A stretch of 64,000 nt of DNA, taken from the NCBI GenBank assembly GCA_922989275.2, contig OV277862.1:48323786-48387785 (forward strand), written 5' to 3'. This stretch comes from Gari tellinella. Taxonomy: Eukaryota; Mollusca; Bivalvia; Cardiida; Psammobiidae. Shown here piece by piece: positions 11,397-21,904 of the stretch (positions are counted from its first letter, which is position 1; each line of letters starts with the position of its first letter). Below the pieces are notes generated by a model. That model had not been told where the DNA came from, made no database searches, and worked only from the letters and a program-made list of their open reading frames with translations. The position numbers and the translations under genes were made by a program.

Positions 11397-11785
11397 ATTG
11401 TAGCTAATACTATGGTTTATGTCTTTCTGTACACGGTCTTTGTAGACAAACGTCTCTGTTACATGTCAAAATTGGCGAATAATACATCCAAGTTTGCTGA
11501 TTGAAAACCTTTTGTTTTAATCTTAAAATGTTTCTCTTGTAGTAAAGAAGTATATCAAATTTGTGAAATTCCCACAAACTGTATTCTTCATATCATTAAT
11601 ATTTAACGTTTTAATGAATTCTTATTTATCATTTAAGATAACTGCCAAATTCGTATGTCAGATTAAATCGTGGTACTCTAAAGTCATCAGCTAGTTAAAC
11701 TCAAACCCTGTATTGTCTAGAGCGGTCGTAATTGCAGGAAGTTAACGTTAAAACGAGGTAAAAGCAAAGCATGATGTTTCTATAA

Positions 11786-12102
11786 TACAATGCTCCCTCT
11801 CTACAACATCACTTAAGGGGAGACCAAGATTGTTTGTGTTGTTCGTAGGGAATTGTTATGGGGAGATGAAATTAATACGCTAAGAGCATTGCGCGCGAAT
11901 TGGCTTACATTTCGCGGCTTACGTGGCGTCTGATCTGCATTCAAACTGTTTGCAACTCGTCATTATGGTTTTTTCTTTCAATATGTCATTTTGAGAAAAA
12001 CAACAGACGACAATTTTAAGCAGACGATATTGCACAGCAGCATGCCTTGTTTTAAGGAGGGAATCGTTAATCTGAGGGCCGTTAAATGGAGGAAGCACTG
12101 TA
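11786..12102. mobile_element. Family E MITE lacking the left hairpin arm
   Basis: TACAATGCTCCCTCTCTACAA at left and GGAAGCACTGTA at right, both slightly diverged. Only the right arm of the P1 hairpin remains (GTGGCGTCTGATCTGCATTC). The right half keeps AGACGACAATTTTAAGCAGA. Confidence 0.8.
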
Positions 12103-12329
12103 ACAAAAAACATATTCGAACCCTTCTATTATGACCACTTAATTAAGTTTGGTGTTCAGGGTTTAAGACTGGTGGCTGCTTAAAGAAAATATTAAAATGG
12201 AACAGAAAGCTCATTTACCATTGTAATGGCGTAAATCTTGTATCAAGCGGCCACCTGTATTTAATACTATTAATAAGTATCATTTATCAGTGTTCGTAAT
12301 AGAGGAGTCATTATACAATACAGCCTCTC

Positions 12330-12482
12330 TATGCTAGTGCTATATGCATTAACCCCTTCACTGTCATGACGTCATCAATCAATACAATTGTCGTCTGCTT
12401 TAGGTTTTTCAAATTAAGATTTTAGGTATTTTGACTTATGAATTTTTGAAATGAGTTGCAAGCAGTTTAGATCTTGATCTAT
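12330..12482. mobile_element. Family B MITE, truncated duplicate
   Basis: Repeats the 19-bp flank and the first 130 bp of the copy at 11164-11396. It stops inside the first hairpin arm (AGATCTTGAT), exactly where a family D sequence begins. Confidence 0.85.
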
Positions 12483-12640
12483 TGCGACCGCTAAAACGAT
12501 GGTTACTTGATTGTATAAAAGAAGGGTGACAGCTTAAAGCAAGGTTACAGTAAAACAGAAAGCTCCTTAAGGAGTCGCCTGACTTAAATATCTTACAATG
12601 AAACCAATTAAGTGTCGTAATAGAGAGGTTTTACTGTTGT
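12483..12640. mobile_element. Family D MITE, left end lost
   Basis: Begins inside the family D left end (ATTGCGACCGCTAAAACGA) and carries the P2 hairpin first arm AAAGCAAGGTTACAGTAAAA with a short return. It ends TCGTAATAGAGAGGTTTTAC then TGTT. Bases 12641-13137 hold nothing recognised. Confidence 0.7.
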
Positions 12641-13141
12641 TCTTATCTGAGCACAGGCCATACTTCAAAACCTGAAGTCTAAAAGTAAAACATTCCTTTG
12701 AAAGATAAAGAACTGATTGAAATGCAGAAGATGAAAGGGTGAATTGAAGATATTCATTGATATATCTGCTAATTAAGGCTTCTGTGGAGATGTGGGCGAT
12801 GCATCATTTGTCGGGAAAAACGATCTGTCTGCCCAAGACTGTTAGAATTTAATCTTGCCAAGGTTTTTAGAAACGACATAAATAAATGTATTTATTTATA
12901 ACAGAAAATTAGAATGGACTGACCTAGTAACAAAGGACCGTTTAAGAACGAGCGTAAGAATGTTTTAATTATAGATAATAATGCTTCAATGTGATGATAG
13001 CAATATTTCTATTGCAGCTAATTAAATAATTTGGCACGATTTATTGTACAATATCGACACCATCGCATTGTTGGCTTAAGGTTTTTCTAGTCTGCAATAT
13101 GTTACTTTATAACCTACATTAAGGTATCAAATCCTGCATGT

Positions 13142-13351
13142 TTAACCCATTACCCCATACATACACCTTTTTACACCTCTTACTTATTCCTCCACTGAAG
13201 AAAATATTTCCAATTTATACAGTAATGAATAAGGTTGATAAGAACTATTTTTATACCCTAGCAGATGGAAGCTTAAAACAGGCTGAAAGTACCTGTTTCA
13301 AGTGGTCACATGTCTTCAAAACTAGAAACAGGTTATTGGGTAATGGGTTAA
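13142..13351. mobile_element. Family C MITE without hairpin return arm
   Basis: TTAACCCATTACCCCATAC at left, GGTTATTGGGTAATGGGTTAA at right. Only AAACAGGCTGAAAGTACCTG remains of the hairpin. Orientation is opposite to 20061-20310. Confidence 0.8.
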
Positions 13352-13434
13352 ATGGCCATTCCTACCTTCCAACTAAAATGTACTTCCCATTTGTAATTAA
13401 ATGTTTAACGGGTTATATTTTACAATGCATCACA

Positions 13435-13563
13435 AATTATGAACAGTGTCCTTGGAGGAGCCCTCTGATCAGGGTCTACACTGTTTGAATACGACAAGTG
13501 TACAGTTCACAGGTACAATGTTTGTTAATGACGAGTATATTCGAGCCTAGGGTTGAATATGTT
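13435..13563. mobile_element. Family F MITE, half copy in reverse orientation
   Basis: One hairpin arm (GAGCCCTCTGATCAGGGTCT, then ACACTGTTTG), then GTTAATGACGAGTATATTCG and a GGGTTGAATATGTTA end. The other half is missing. Confidence 0.7.
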
Positions 13564-13638
13564 ACTGTTTAACCTGACTTAAAGTCTTTGTCCCTTAGTC
13601 TGCTTCTAGTTTTGAAGATAGGTTGCCTTGCACATACG

Positions 13639-13669
13639 TGTAAAGCAGGCTGAAAGTAAAGCAGAATGC
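13639..13669. repeat. P2 hairpin, single arm
   Basis: AAAGCAGGCTGAAAGTAAAG then CAGAATGC, with no return arm and no ends. Confidence 0.6.
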
Positions 13670-14004
13670 AAAACAAAGGAACAACTGTAAGACGATCGTA
13701 AACCTCTACCAAGGCTCAAAATAATTCATCAATTTTCTATTCACTCTGTAGGTTTCTTCTGATCCGATATTTGTCATAATTAACGCCTTTCATTTGAAAA
13801 TCCTGTCAAAAGAAACCAGCGGTTTAGGCTCATAAATTAAGATAGCGATGATAGCTATCTCATTTACCTCCAACTAACTAAAATAAATAAGTTTCTGTAA
13901 CTATATATCATGTGCAGATATGCCTACAGTCAAGGCTGCGATGGTTTACCATCAAATGAATACACTTTTCTAGTAGTAACCTAACTGTACCTAGCGTCTA
14001 TAAA

Positions 14005-14239
14005 AGGGGTACAGACAAACGATCCCATATATGGGACATAGGCAAACAGTGTAGACTCTGATTAGACGCCGCATATTGCAGGGTCTGATCAGAGTATACG
14101 CTATTAGCTGGTAGGAAATTCAATATAAAACAAAACGAAAATAAACATTTAGAACAGACACCTGTTATATAAAAAATGGACTAATCCAGAACATCGAATA
14201 TATAAGCATGGAAGAACCCCCTTGGCGCAAGTGGGTTAA
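14005..14239. mobile_element. Family G MITE
   Basis: The hairpin near 14042-14106 has outer arms like family F (CAAACAGTGTAGACTCTGAT) but a P1 tip (AGACGCCGC). The right half ends GGCGCAAGTGGGTTAA. The left end is not sharp. Confidence 0.65.
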
Positions 14240-14279
14240 ACATGCAATACGCTTTTGAGGAACATTTTACCACTTTTCC

Positions 14280-14345
14280 AAACAGGCTGGATGTAGATGA
14301 GCCGCCGAGTGAATTGGTGCCTTATATGCGTCTAGCCTGTTATAT
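14280..14345. repeat. Decayed P1 hairpin
   Basis: CCAAACAGGCTGGATGTAGATGAG is followed by a poor return arm (ATGCGTCTAGCCTGTTA). Bases 14346-14650 hold nothing recognised. Confidence 0.4.
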
Positions 14346-14653
14346 CTATTAAAACATAGTAAATATAACTCAGTGAATTGCTACAAACATTATTATTAAT
14401 ATTTGTAGACGAAAATTGGCTAGTTTGGCTATTCCTATGTTAAGGAATTTCCATTCCCTTCCCTGACGCTTTGCTATACAAGGATATCATGTTTATCAAT
14501 TCAATTCTTGTATTTCATGCTAGAGGTGAAGTAAACTAGCCTTTGACAGTTATTACAAGATGCACTTTATACTTTAGCATTTGTCTACTGCAGTTATAAT
14601 TATTGATCAAACAGACTTTTCAATACACATTTTCTACAAGACACCTATTGGTG

Positions 14654-14878
14654 TAACAGCGGAGAAAACGTTATTGTTTCCCAATAAACGCGTTTAGGCT
14701 AAAGACATTATATCCATTGCAGACAGTTTAGAGTCTTACTCCAAACTGTTTGCAAGTCAGATTAAAAAAATAGTTACCCATTTCAAAACGTTGTGTGTTT
14801 TTTTTTTACATTTTAGTGCACTGCGTTTGTGTTTCATTTGCGTTTAAACGGGAAAGAATAACGTCTTCTTCACTCTAG
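14654..14878. mobile_element. Family A MITE, hairpin tip deleted
   Basis: TAACAGCGGAGAAAACGTTA at left; GGGAAAGAATAACGTCTTCT then TCACTCTA at right. Arms ACAGTTTAGAGTC and CTCCAAACTGTTTG meet with no GACGCCG tip. Confidence 0.8.
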
Positions 14879-15216
14879 ATTGTGTGATACGATCTTGAGG
14901 GTTAGGTTTTGTGGTCTACCTGGTGAATGATATTCAGACTACACGAGTAGACACCACAACTCACGCTCCGTTAGAACCAATCATGAAGCTCTGGTCGAGA
15001 TATGTTCAAATTTCATCCTGCAGACCAAGGTCTAATTACCCGTGCCAACTGTTATATAAACAGCCTAATAGAATGCCGTGCATGCTACTTCTCGTCCTTC
15101 CTGTGACTAAACAGTTGTCTGCTGAAATATATGAATAGCATTTATAAGATGTAATAACGAATGGCATTTGGTGTTGTAAGCAAAAGTCTTTGACGTTATA
15201 AAATGTATCTGGCTTC

Positions 15217-15680
15217 AACTCATTCAACCCTAGTGACGAGTAAACTGAGTCTGTATAAGCAGTGTACCTATGAAGACTACACTTGTCCTATGCAAACAGT
15301 GAAGAACCAACCCATAAGGCTTAAAGAAGCAATCGCCAATCGGGTTCTGTAATGTTTGTCATTTTACAATATACAGTAAAACCTCGCTATTACGACCACT
15401 AAAACGAAGGCTAATTGAGTGTATAATAGACAGGTGACAGCTTAAAGCAAGGTGACAGTGAAACAGAAAGCTCCTATAGGAGCTTTCTGTTTCACTGTCA
15501 CCTTGCTTTAAGCGGTCACCTATCGTAAACACCCTAATAATTAACATAATTTAGTGGTCGTAATAGAGAGGTTTTACTGTATTGCAAACAAAACCCGCCA
15601 ACCCTATATAGCCAAAAATGGACTGAACGCAATCCCTACTTGGAATTGTCGATTTGAAATTCCTGGGGCGAATTAGTTAA
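15217..15680. mobile_element. Family F MITE interrupted by a family D insertion
   Basis: The F left end (ACTCATTCAACCCTAGTGACG), a decayed hairpin and TTTGTCATTTTACAATA run to 15371. The F right half resumes at 15582 and ends GGGGCGAATTAGTTAA at 15680. The bases between are a complete family D copy, so D is younger than this F copy. Confidence 0.75.
15372..15581. mobile_element. Family D MITE, complete, young copy 1
   Basis: 210 bp from TACAGTAAAACCTCGCTATT to AGGTTTTACTGTA, with 20-plus-bp terminal inverted repeats of pogo/Tigger style. The P2 hairpin (AAAGCAAGGTGACAGTGAAA and return) has a CTCCTATAGGAG tip and looks perfect. It differs from the copy at 23400-23609 by one base that I could find (A at 15565, C in the other). 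Confidence 0.93.
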
Positions 15681-15779
15681 CCCATCTATTGAAGGGTATT
15701 GGGATGAACAGTCACTTTTTGATTGCTGTACGATTTCTTTGGAGATATGCAATGGAGTTCTAACGACATTAGTGTCTGT

Positions 15780-15980
15780 CCACACTGTTAAGTATTTAAT
15801 GTGAAATAGCAACCAGTGCAGACCTTGATGAGACGCGGGTCTTCCTCCACCTGTAATTAACTGGACGTCGCGATATGACTGAAATACTGTTGAAAGCGAC
15901 GTAAAATCAAAAACAAATCAAATCAAATCTTGATGAGACGCTACGTAATATAGGGTCCACTCCACACTGTATGCTACAAT
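15780..15980. repeat. Two decayed P1/F hairpin remnants
   Basis: GTGCAGACCTTGATGAGACG and, 100 bp on, AATCTTGATGAGACGCTACG with GGTCCACTCCACACTGTATG. Ends and families cannot be assigned. Confidence 0.4.
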
Positions 15981-16083
15981 AACGTCTGTACACTGTGATC
16001 AAGGTCCGTGGAGGCTACAAGACAATGGCAGACGTTGCAATACAGCCTTAGGCCTCAAAGTTAGATAGCAATATACATTAAGT

Positions 16084-16337
16084 TTAACCCGTTACTACAT
16101 AAACCCAATTTCTTACGCTTTTAATGTATTCCTTCACTGAGGAAAATAGTTCCGCTCTATAAAGTCATGCATAGATGTATGCACCAAGAAATAGTGTCTA
16201 TATCCAAGCAGATGTTAGCTTGCAGCAGGCTGAAAGTAAAGCAGAATGCGCCTTAAGGCGCATTCTTCGTTACTATCAACCTGCTGCAAGCTATCACTTG
16301 TCTTCAAAATTAGCAATAGGCTATGAGGTAGGCTAAC
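16084..16337. mobile_element. Family C MITE, complete
   Basis: TTAACCCGTTACTACATAAAC to GGCTATGAGGTAGGCTAA, with the P2 hairpin GCAGCAGGCTGAAAGTAAAG and the tip ATGCGCCTTAAGGCGCAT. Confidence 0.8.
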
Positions 16338-16672
16338 AGCATTGGCATGTGACGATATTTAATGTCAACATCATAGACTTAGTTTTCATTGAACGTCAAT
16401 GTTCGGCATACTAAATGTTTTGCTATCAATTGCCATTAAAATTTAAACATCCAATGACAACCCTTGTATGCGGTAGTTGTTTTATCGTCTGGTAAATGTT
16501 TTATCTCTTGTCTTATCTTGGGCTCAGATTGTTATCACGTATTTTAATGATCAGACGGGAGCACGCCTTCCATTTATTCTTATATAAACAGACCCATGTC
16601 ATTATATACAATATATCCCCACTAAAACGACCACCCACAACACCGCCTGGAATATTTGTGGTTTTAATGTTC

Positions 16673-16928
16673 TTAACCTTTTCCTTTATAGCCTGTTTCT
16701 AGTTTCGAAGACATGAGGACACTCAAAGCACGTTAGAAGTAAAACAGAATGCGCCTTAAGGCGTATTCTGCTTTACGTTCAGCCTTCTTTAAGCAAGCTA
16801 AATATACCTTCAAACATGATTTAGAAAATGAGACATATTCATGACTGTATAAAGTGGAACTATTTTCTTCAGATGGGGAATAATATAAAATGAGCAAAAC
16901 GGTGTATCTACGATGTAAAGGTTTTAAT
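16673..16928. mobile_element. Family C MITE, complete
   Basis: TTAACCTTTTCCTTTATAGCC to GTAAAGGTTTTA. The P2 hairpin has a GCGCCTTAAGGCGTATTC tip, and the typical ATTCATGACTGTATAAAGTG follows. A second fragment (CAGCAGGGTGAAAGTAAAGC) follows at 16940-16965. Confidence 0.8.
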
Positions 16929-17623
16929 GGGGATGTGTACTTACAGCAGGGTGAAAGTAAAGCAGGAAATTTAACCATCTTGTTTAAATCCTTTAAATAT
17001 TCTCAACTAGTTTTCATTTGAGAAATCGATATAATATGTAGAAAGAGAAAGAAAAATTTACTGTCATTACGCAGTAGCCAATCACTCCTGAAGTTCGTAT
17101 TTTGACACCTCTTATTTATGAATGTATAAAAAATGCAACAATGTTGATCTAAAGACAGTGTATGCCCATATAGCAGACAATAGTTCATATGGAATAGCTT
17201 ACAGTGCATGCCATAATTAGACACTGTATAACGCGACGTATCATCAGGGTGTATATTGTATGTATAGTCTTCTTCAGTAGACCATTGCTTATGCCACTAT
17301 TCCACACCGACTACGAATCCCACGAATCCCACGAATTGATAAATGCTGTGATTCGTGGGGATTCGTGGAGTTCGGCATTTCTTTCTATCAAATTCGTGGC
17401 CCTCTACGAATCGGCTACGAATCGGCTACGAACGAGTTAAGACTATTCGTGGGATTCGGCTCGAATCTTACGAATACTGTCAAGAATTCAGTACGAGTTG
17501 CAAGAATCCACTACGACTACTGCACGAACGCTAAGAATTAGTTACGAATGTGCCGAATGCATCTACGAATCAGCTACGAATGAAATTTGATTCTTGACGG
17601 TTCGTGGGATTCTTGAAGGTATG

Positions 17624-17953
17624 TAGTGTTCCCTCCCTGCAACGGCCGTCCTAACCACGGCTCCCTCCTTACAACAACACTTGTCGTTGTTTTCCAACCA
17701 AAAACAAATATGTCCAAGCTTTCACGCCTGCATGCTATATTGTTTGTTTAAAATTGTTGGCTGCTGTTTTTCTCAAAGTTACATAATAGACATTTGGCGT
17801 GTGACAAACAGCTTATATCCAGATCAGACGCAGCGTAATTCGGCATCGAATCTGGATTCAAATTGTTTGCAAATGTAAGCCAATTTCCCTCCCTATAACT
17901 ACTCCTTCCAACAACGCACAAATTTTGTCCCCCATTGTGAGAGGGAGCACTGT
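17624..17953 (-). mobile_element. Family E MITE nested in the Harbinger element
   Basis: TAGTGTTCCCTCCCTGCAACG at left and GAGAGGGAGCACTGTA at right, in reverse orientation to 3842-4213. The P1 hairpin is degraded near 17800-17870 (AAACAGCTTATATCCAGATC and return). Confidence 0.8.
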
Positions 17954-18064
17954 AGTTCCCGTTTCAACTCCGGCATCAGTCCAAAAATGGACTTTTAAGA
18001 TAGAGCAGCAGTGGCACTGTATTTGGAACTGGCGTATCAACGCTAGCTGCATGCTAATACATGT

Positions 18065-18671
18065 AACAAGAAGATATCCCGCAGAAGAAGGGAGAGATCC
18101 ACAAGGTGCTAGGTTAGACAGTGGCTGACTCCATCTAGAACGCTAGAACATGAGCTTAGTGTGGAAGATGAGAATACCTTTACCATCTTCAGTGTTCACA
18201 CTCTACAACGGCCCTCCAAACAACGACCCCTCCGTACAACGACCCTTACGGCAGTTCCCCAAACATGACAATTACGTTTAACATTGTTGCTGCTGAAATA
18301 TTGACTGCTTAAAAGTATCGTCTGTTGGTTTTCTCAAATTTACATATTGGACATTTTGATGACGAGTGACAAACAGCTTGAATCCAGACCAGACGCCGTG
18401 TTACTCGGCGTCTGATCTTAATTCAAGCTGTTTGCAAATGTAAATCAAGTCTTAAGTTTCCCTCCCTATAACGACTCCCTCCGAACATATTGTGTGTGTC
18501 CCATTGAGTGTCGTTGTATAGAGAGGGAGCGCTGTATGTAAGAATGCCAGGATTATAGGTCAGTCATCCATGCAGAGGAGGGACACTCACGTGAGACCAA
18601 ATATATATACGGGAGTGAAGCTGGCATTGACTCTCAGACTCCTGGCTACAGGAGAAAGGTATCAAACTAGT
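18065..18671 (+). pseudogene. HARBI1-like (PIF/Harbinger) transposase N-terminal fragment, split by a MITE
   Basis: One frame from 18065 reads a basic stretch (ISRRRRER), a stop at 18110-18112, then VRQWL and ELSVEDENTFTIF up to 18189. These match the order of motifs before the nuclease domain of Harbinger transposases (basic run, VRPWL, ELxxEDExxFxxFxRM). A family E element lies at 18190-18534. After it the frame resumes with VRMPG, then shifts. From about 18570 the frame reads RRDTHVRP and KLALTLRLLATGE, the well-conserved segment of this family. The DDE catalytic core is absent. So there is one stop, one frameshift, one insertion and a deletion. Assignment is from recognised family motifs, without a search. 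Confidence 0.75.
18190..18534 (-). mobile_element. Family E MITE inserted in the transposase frame
   Basis: 345 bp from CAGTGTTCACACTCTACAAC to GAGAGGGAGCGCTG, followed by TA (left flank TT, probably a mutated TA). The P1 hairpin at about 18372-18436 has a GCCGTGTTACTCGGC tip. Removing it with one target copy rejoins TIF and VRMPG in one frame. Confidence 0.85.
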
Positions 18672-19042
18672 ACTCACGAATCCCACGAATGAGTTAAGAA
18701 TACCACGAACGTCAAAAAAGCCGTTTACGAATCCTACGAATCAGCTACGAATCCTACGAATGCACTACGAATTTGTTACGAATTAACTACCTATTGTTCC
18801 ATTCGTGGAGGTCTTGGCCAAAACTTTGAACAGCTCAAAACTTTTTCCACGAATCCCCGACCGCTCACGAATTGCAAGAATCGACTACGAATCAGGTAAG
18901 AACTCCACGAATCTGTTAAGAATCAACTACGAATCCTAGCGTTTTCCAATTCGTAGCGATTCGTGGGATTCGTAGTCGGTGTGGAATAGGGGCATTAATC
19001 TGGCAGATGTTGACATAAAGCAGAATGAATATTTAAATTAAC

Positions 19043-19072
19043 AATGCCAATACAATACATTGTATTGGCATT
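19043..19072. repeat. Short perfect inverted repeat
   Basis: AATGCCAATACAA and its complement around a 4-base loop. It lies 46 bp beyond the Harbinger right target copy. Bases 19073-19370 hold nothing else recognised. Confidence 0.7.
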
Positions 19073-19375
19073 AAGTACAATGTTGCTACTTCTAGTCATC
19101 CAGTGTCACTGGAGTGAACATGTAAATTACACATACAAATTACAGTTTATCAGAGAAGAATAAATAATTCATCAAGTAATAGTTAGTCAAAACTCAATGG
19201 TTATTAGTTTTATTGTTAATTTAGTGTTGTAATAAACTTGTAAGTATTAAAACGGATTATTGAGTCTATAGTTTATTTTTGACTACTAGCATTTAGGGTA
19301 GACTTTAACAATATATTGCAAATGTCAAAAGTGCCGATCCCGAGTATCCATTGCTTGCGTATGAAAGGTATACTC

Positions 19376-19434
19376 TTCACTGGTAGACTGTTTGTTAATG
19401 ACGAGTATACTCGTCGCTAGAGTTGAATGGATTG
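19376..19434. mobile_element. Family F end fragment
   Basis: GTTTGTTAATGACGAGTATA then CTCGTCGCTAGAGTTGAATG, the outer 50 bp of family F in reverse orientation. Confidence 0.6.
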
Positions 19435-19475
19435 AATGGGATTCAGACTACAAAAAACATTCATTTTAGTTATCG

Positions 19476-19699
19476 TTACCCTTTCACTCTCAATGACATC
19501 ATGCAGCGCATTTGCAAACATTTTTGACGCAGCGTCTGATCAGGGTCAAAACTGTTTCCACTTGCGTTGAAATAACGTCAGCTTTAATGCCTTAAAACAA
19601 CCATTGAAACGATAAAGCAGACAACACTATTGAAGCAGACAACAATATGGCGGCGGAGGGTTAAAAACCTCACGAAAAGGTTGATCATGAAAGGGTTAA
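19476..19699. mobile_element. Family B (B3 type) MITE with damaged hairpin
   Basis: TTACCCTTTCACTCTCAATG at left; AAGCAGACAACAATATGGCG and a second TTAA-like end GATCATGAAAGGGTTAA at right. Part of the first hairpin arm is lost. The extended right end is shared with 25240-25486. Confidence 0.75.
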
Positions 19700-20060
19700 T
19701 GGTCTTTACTGTATTCCCCCTGTGTGGCCAAACACACTATTAAAGTCCCCGCTATTTAAAATGAATTTACATTTAAGTCGAAGAGATTTCAGTAAATTAA
19801 GATAGGTAATTGGTGCTTGCCTATCTCCTGGCTTAAACCATGAATCTTTATTTGACATTTCCCTGCTTTATATACAAAGTAAATTGAAAACGATAGGCCA
19901 GATAGATTAGAAAAGTAAAACTTTCACAATGAGAACCTGTCAAAACAAGAGACAACGAAATCAATTAAAGTTGGAAAATTCTAATGCTCAAGAAGGTTTC
20001 GCTGTTACTGTTAAGCAGATAATTCCACTTCTTAGATAGTTAAAGATGATAAGAGTTTAA

Positions 20061-20310
20061 TTAACCCTTTACCCAATAACATGTATCTAATTTTAAGACA
20101 TATGACCACTTAAAGCAGGTTGAAAGTAAACAGAATGCGCCTTCAGGCGCATTCAGCTTTACTTTCAGCTTGCTTTAAGCTATAATTTGTGAGGATTTAA
20201 AAAACATTTTTATAGTACATATTCATGATTGTTTAAATTGGATCTACTTTCTTCAGTGGAGGAATTTATTGAATGCACTAAAAGACGCTTCTATGGGGTA
20301 AGAAGATTAA
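20061..20310. mobile_element. Family C MITE, complete
   Basis: TTAACCCTTTACCCAATAAC to GGGGTAAGAAGATTAA. P2 hairpin with an ATGCGCCTTCAGGCGCAT tip. The last TTAA is shared with the first of the next element, so two TTAA-targeting elements abut. Confidence 0.85.
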
Positions 20311-20526
20311 CTCATTCATCCCTGGCACTTTTAATGGATACTTCCAACTTTCAATTAAGTTTAGATTATGTTGACGGTTGTTGGTAGATTCTTACTCTAC
20401 AAAGCAAAACTACAAACAGTGCAGACCCTAATCACAGAACTGATCACGGTCTAAACTGTGTGTATAGGACAAGGGTACATCCATTGTTAATGACGAGTAT
20501 ACTCGTCGCTAGGATTGAATGTGTTA
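20307..20526. mobile_element. Family F MITE, reverse orientation
   Basis: TTAACTCATTCATCCCTGGC to GATTGAATGTGTTA, with GTTAATGACGAGTATACTCG near the right end. The hairpin arms (AAACAGTGCAGACCCTAATC and GGTCTAAACTGTG) have lost the tip. Confidence 0.75.
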
Positions 20527-20579
20527 TTTATCTCTCGAAAAGCATAGAGTTGGTGGCCACTTTAAATCGTGTTGACCCT

Positions 20580-20645
20580 GGTCAACCGCCACGTTTGAAA
20601 CACGTCTGTTGATCTGGGTCTTCGCTGTACTGTTTACAATGACTG
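20580..20645. repeat. Decayed P1 hairpin
   Basis: GACCCTGGTCAACCGCCACG with a poor return arm ending GTACTGTTTACAATG. Confidence 0.4.
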
Positions 20646-20691
20646 CGACGGATTCCATTTTGGTTTTGCTAACTTGTATCTATATTGAAGG

Positions 20692-21195
20692 TACAGCGCT
20701 CCCTCTCTACAACGACACCCAATGGGAGACAACAACTGTGTGTGTTGTTCGTAGGGAGTCGTTTTAGGGAGGGAACTTGGCTTACATTTGCAAACAGCTT
20801 GAATCCAGATTAAACGCCGCGTCACGCGGCTTTTGATCTGGATTCAATCTGTTTGTCACTGGTCGTTAAGTTTTTTATGCCCCCGGCCTTGGACCATTAC
20901 CAACTCACCAATAGTACCCATGCTCATTTTGAGCTTGACCTTGACCTAATTTGGACTTAGAAAAGATTCAGAATATATTGTCAAGGATGCCAACGGGGGC
21001 ATAATCGTTTATTGAACGCGCAGTATTGTTTCTGTCTAAATGCCCAATATGCAACTTTGAGAAAACAGCAGACGACAACTTTAAGCAGACGATATTACAG
21101 ATATTACATAATTGTCATGTTTAGGGAACTGCGGCAAGGGTTGTTGTAAGGAGAGAGTCGTTGTTGGGAGGGTCGTTGTGTGGAGGGGGCACTGT
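20692..21195. mobile_element. Family E MITE with a nested TATGCCCCC element
   Basis: TACAGCGCTCCCTCTCTACAA at left and GGAGGGGGCACTGTG at right. The P1 hairpin at 20790-20854 has a GCCGCGTCACGCGGC tip. A 130-bp element is inserted at 20875-21004. Confidence 0.85.
20875..21004. mobile_element. Short MITE with TTATGCCCCCG ends
   Basis: TTATGCCCCCGGCC at left and CGGGGGCATAA at right, nested in family E. The inside contains GAGCTTGACCTTGACCTAA. TA may be the target site. Only one copy was seen here. Confidence 0.75.
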
Positions 21196-21198
21196 GCA

Positions 21199-21404
21199 CA
21201 CTGTAAAACTTTCTATTACGATCACTAAATTGTGGTTAACTGTCGGGTGTTTACAACAGGGGGTGCTTAAAGCAAGATTACAGTGAAACAAAAAACTCCT
21301 TTAGGAGCTTTCTGTTTTACTGTCATCTTGCCTTAAACTGCGACGTTTCTTTTATAAATCAATTATCCATCGTTTTAGTGGCCGTAATAGAGAAGTTTAC
21401 TGTA
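21199..21404. mobile_element. Family D MITE, diverged
   Basis: CTGTAAAACTTTCTATTACG to GTAATAGAGAAGTTTACTGTA, with a P2 hairpin of the form AAAGCAAGATTACAGTGAAA and a CTCCTTTAGGAG tip. It directly follows a family E copy. Confidence 0.85.
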
Positions 21405-21904
21405 CTTATATTTCCAAATACCTAATTATAAATTATTGCGTAATTTATCAATCTTCATTGAGCTATTTTAAGATGATTCACTGTCTAGATAAAACTCAGA
21501 AGACGTCTGTTTTATCTTTAATTCTTTAATATGATTTATTGCCATTTCAAAGTTCATTATAAACGTATTAATTCACTGAGATCATTGCTGCTTTCATCGC
21601 TTTTATGTATATATATATATACTTTACCTTGTGGCTGACAATTTTCGATTCATCGTCATTTAGACCTCCATTGGACATTATCCTAATGCTGATACAGATA
21701 TATGCTATAAAGCCGTGCGAAACAAATCAAAGCAATTTAGACGCAACATAAAATTTTATATTGAGCAGTTCAAAAGTTTTAGAGCTAATAGTACCATATG
21801 GAACGGTACATATTGTACTGTTGATGCCAAGAAAAGGTATTATGGGTAATAAAACAATATAGCCATAGCGACGGGAACTCTCGTTCTTTACAACCATTGT
21901 ATCT
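21405..21904. other. No gene or repeat family recognised
   Basis: AT-rich DNA with a TA dinucleotide run at 21606-21622. No splice-compatible exon was recognised. Confidence 0.5.

Larger units (their letters stand above)
17292..18994 (+). mobile_element. PIF/Harbinger-type transposon, decayed, with nested insertions
   Basis: Terminal inverted repeats of about 37 bp (17292-17328 and 18958-18994; start TGCC(A/C)CTATTCCACACCGA) have one mismatch. They are flanked by a direct TTA (17289-17291 and 18995-18997), the target duplication typical of PIF/Harbinger. Inside both ends (17311-17620 and 18670-18980) lie many copies of TACGAAT and CACGAAT in both orientations, which look like sub-terminal binding-site arrays. 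The middle holds a broken HARBI1-like reading frame. Two family E elements are inserted (17624-17953 and 18190-18534). Without them the element is about 1.03 kb, too short to be autonomous. Confidence 0.85.
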
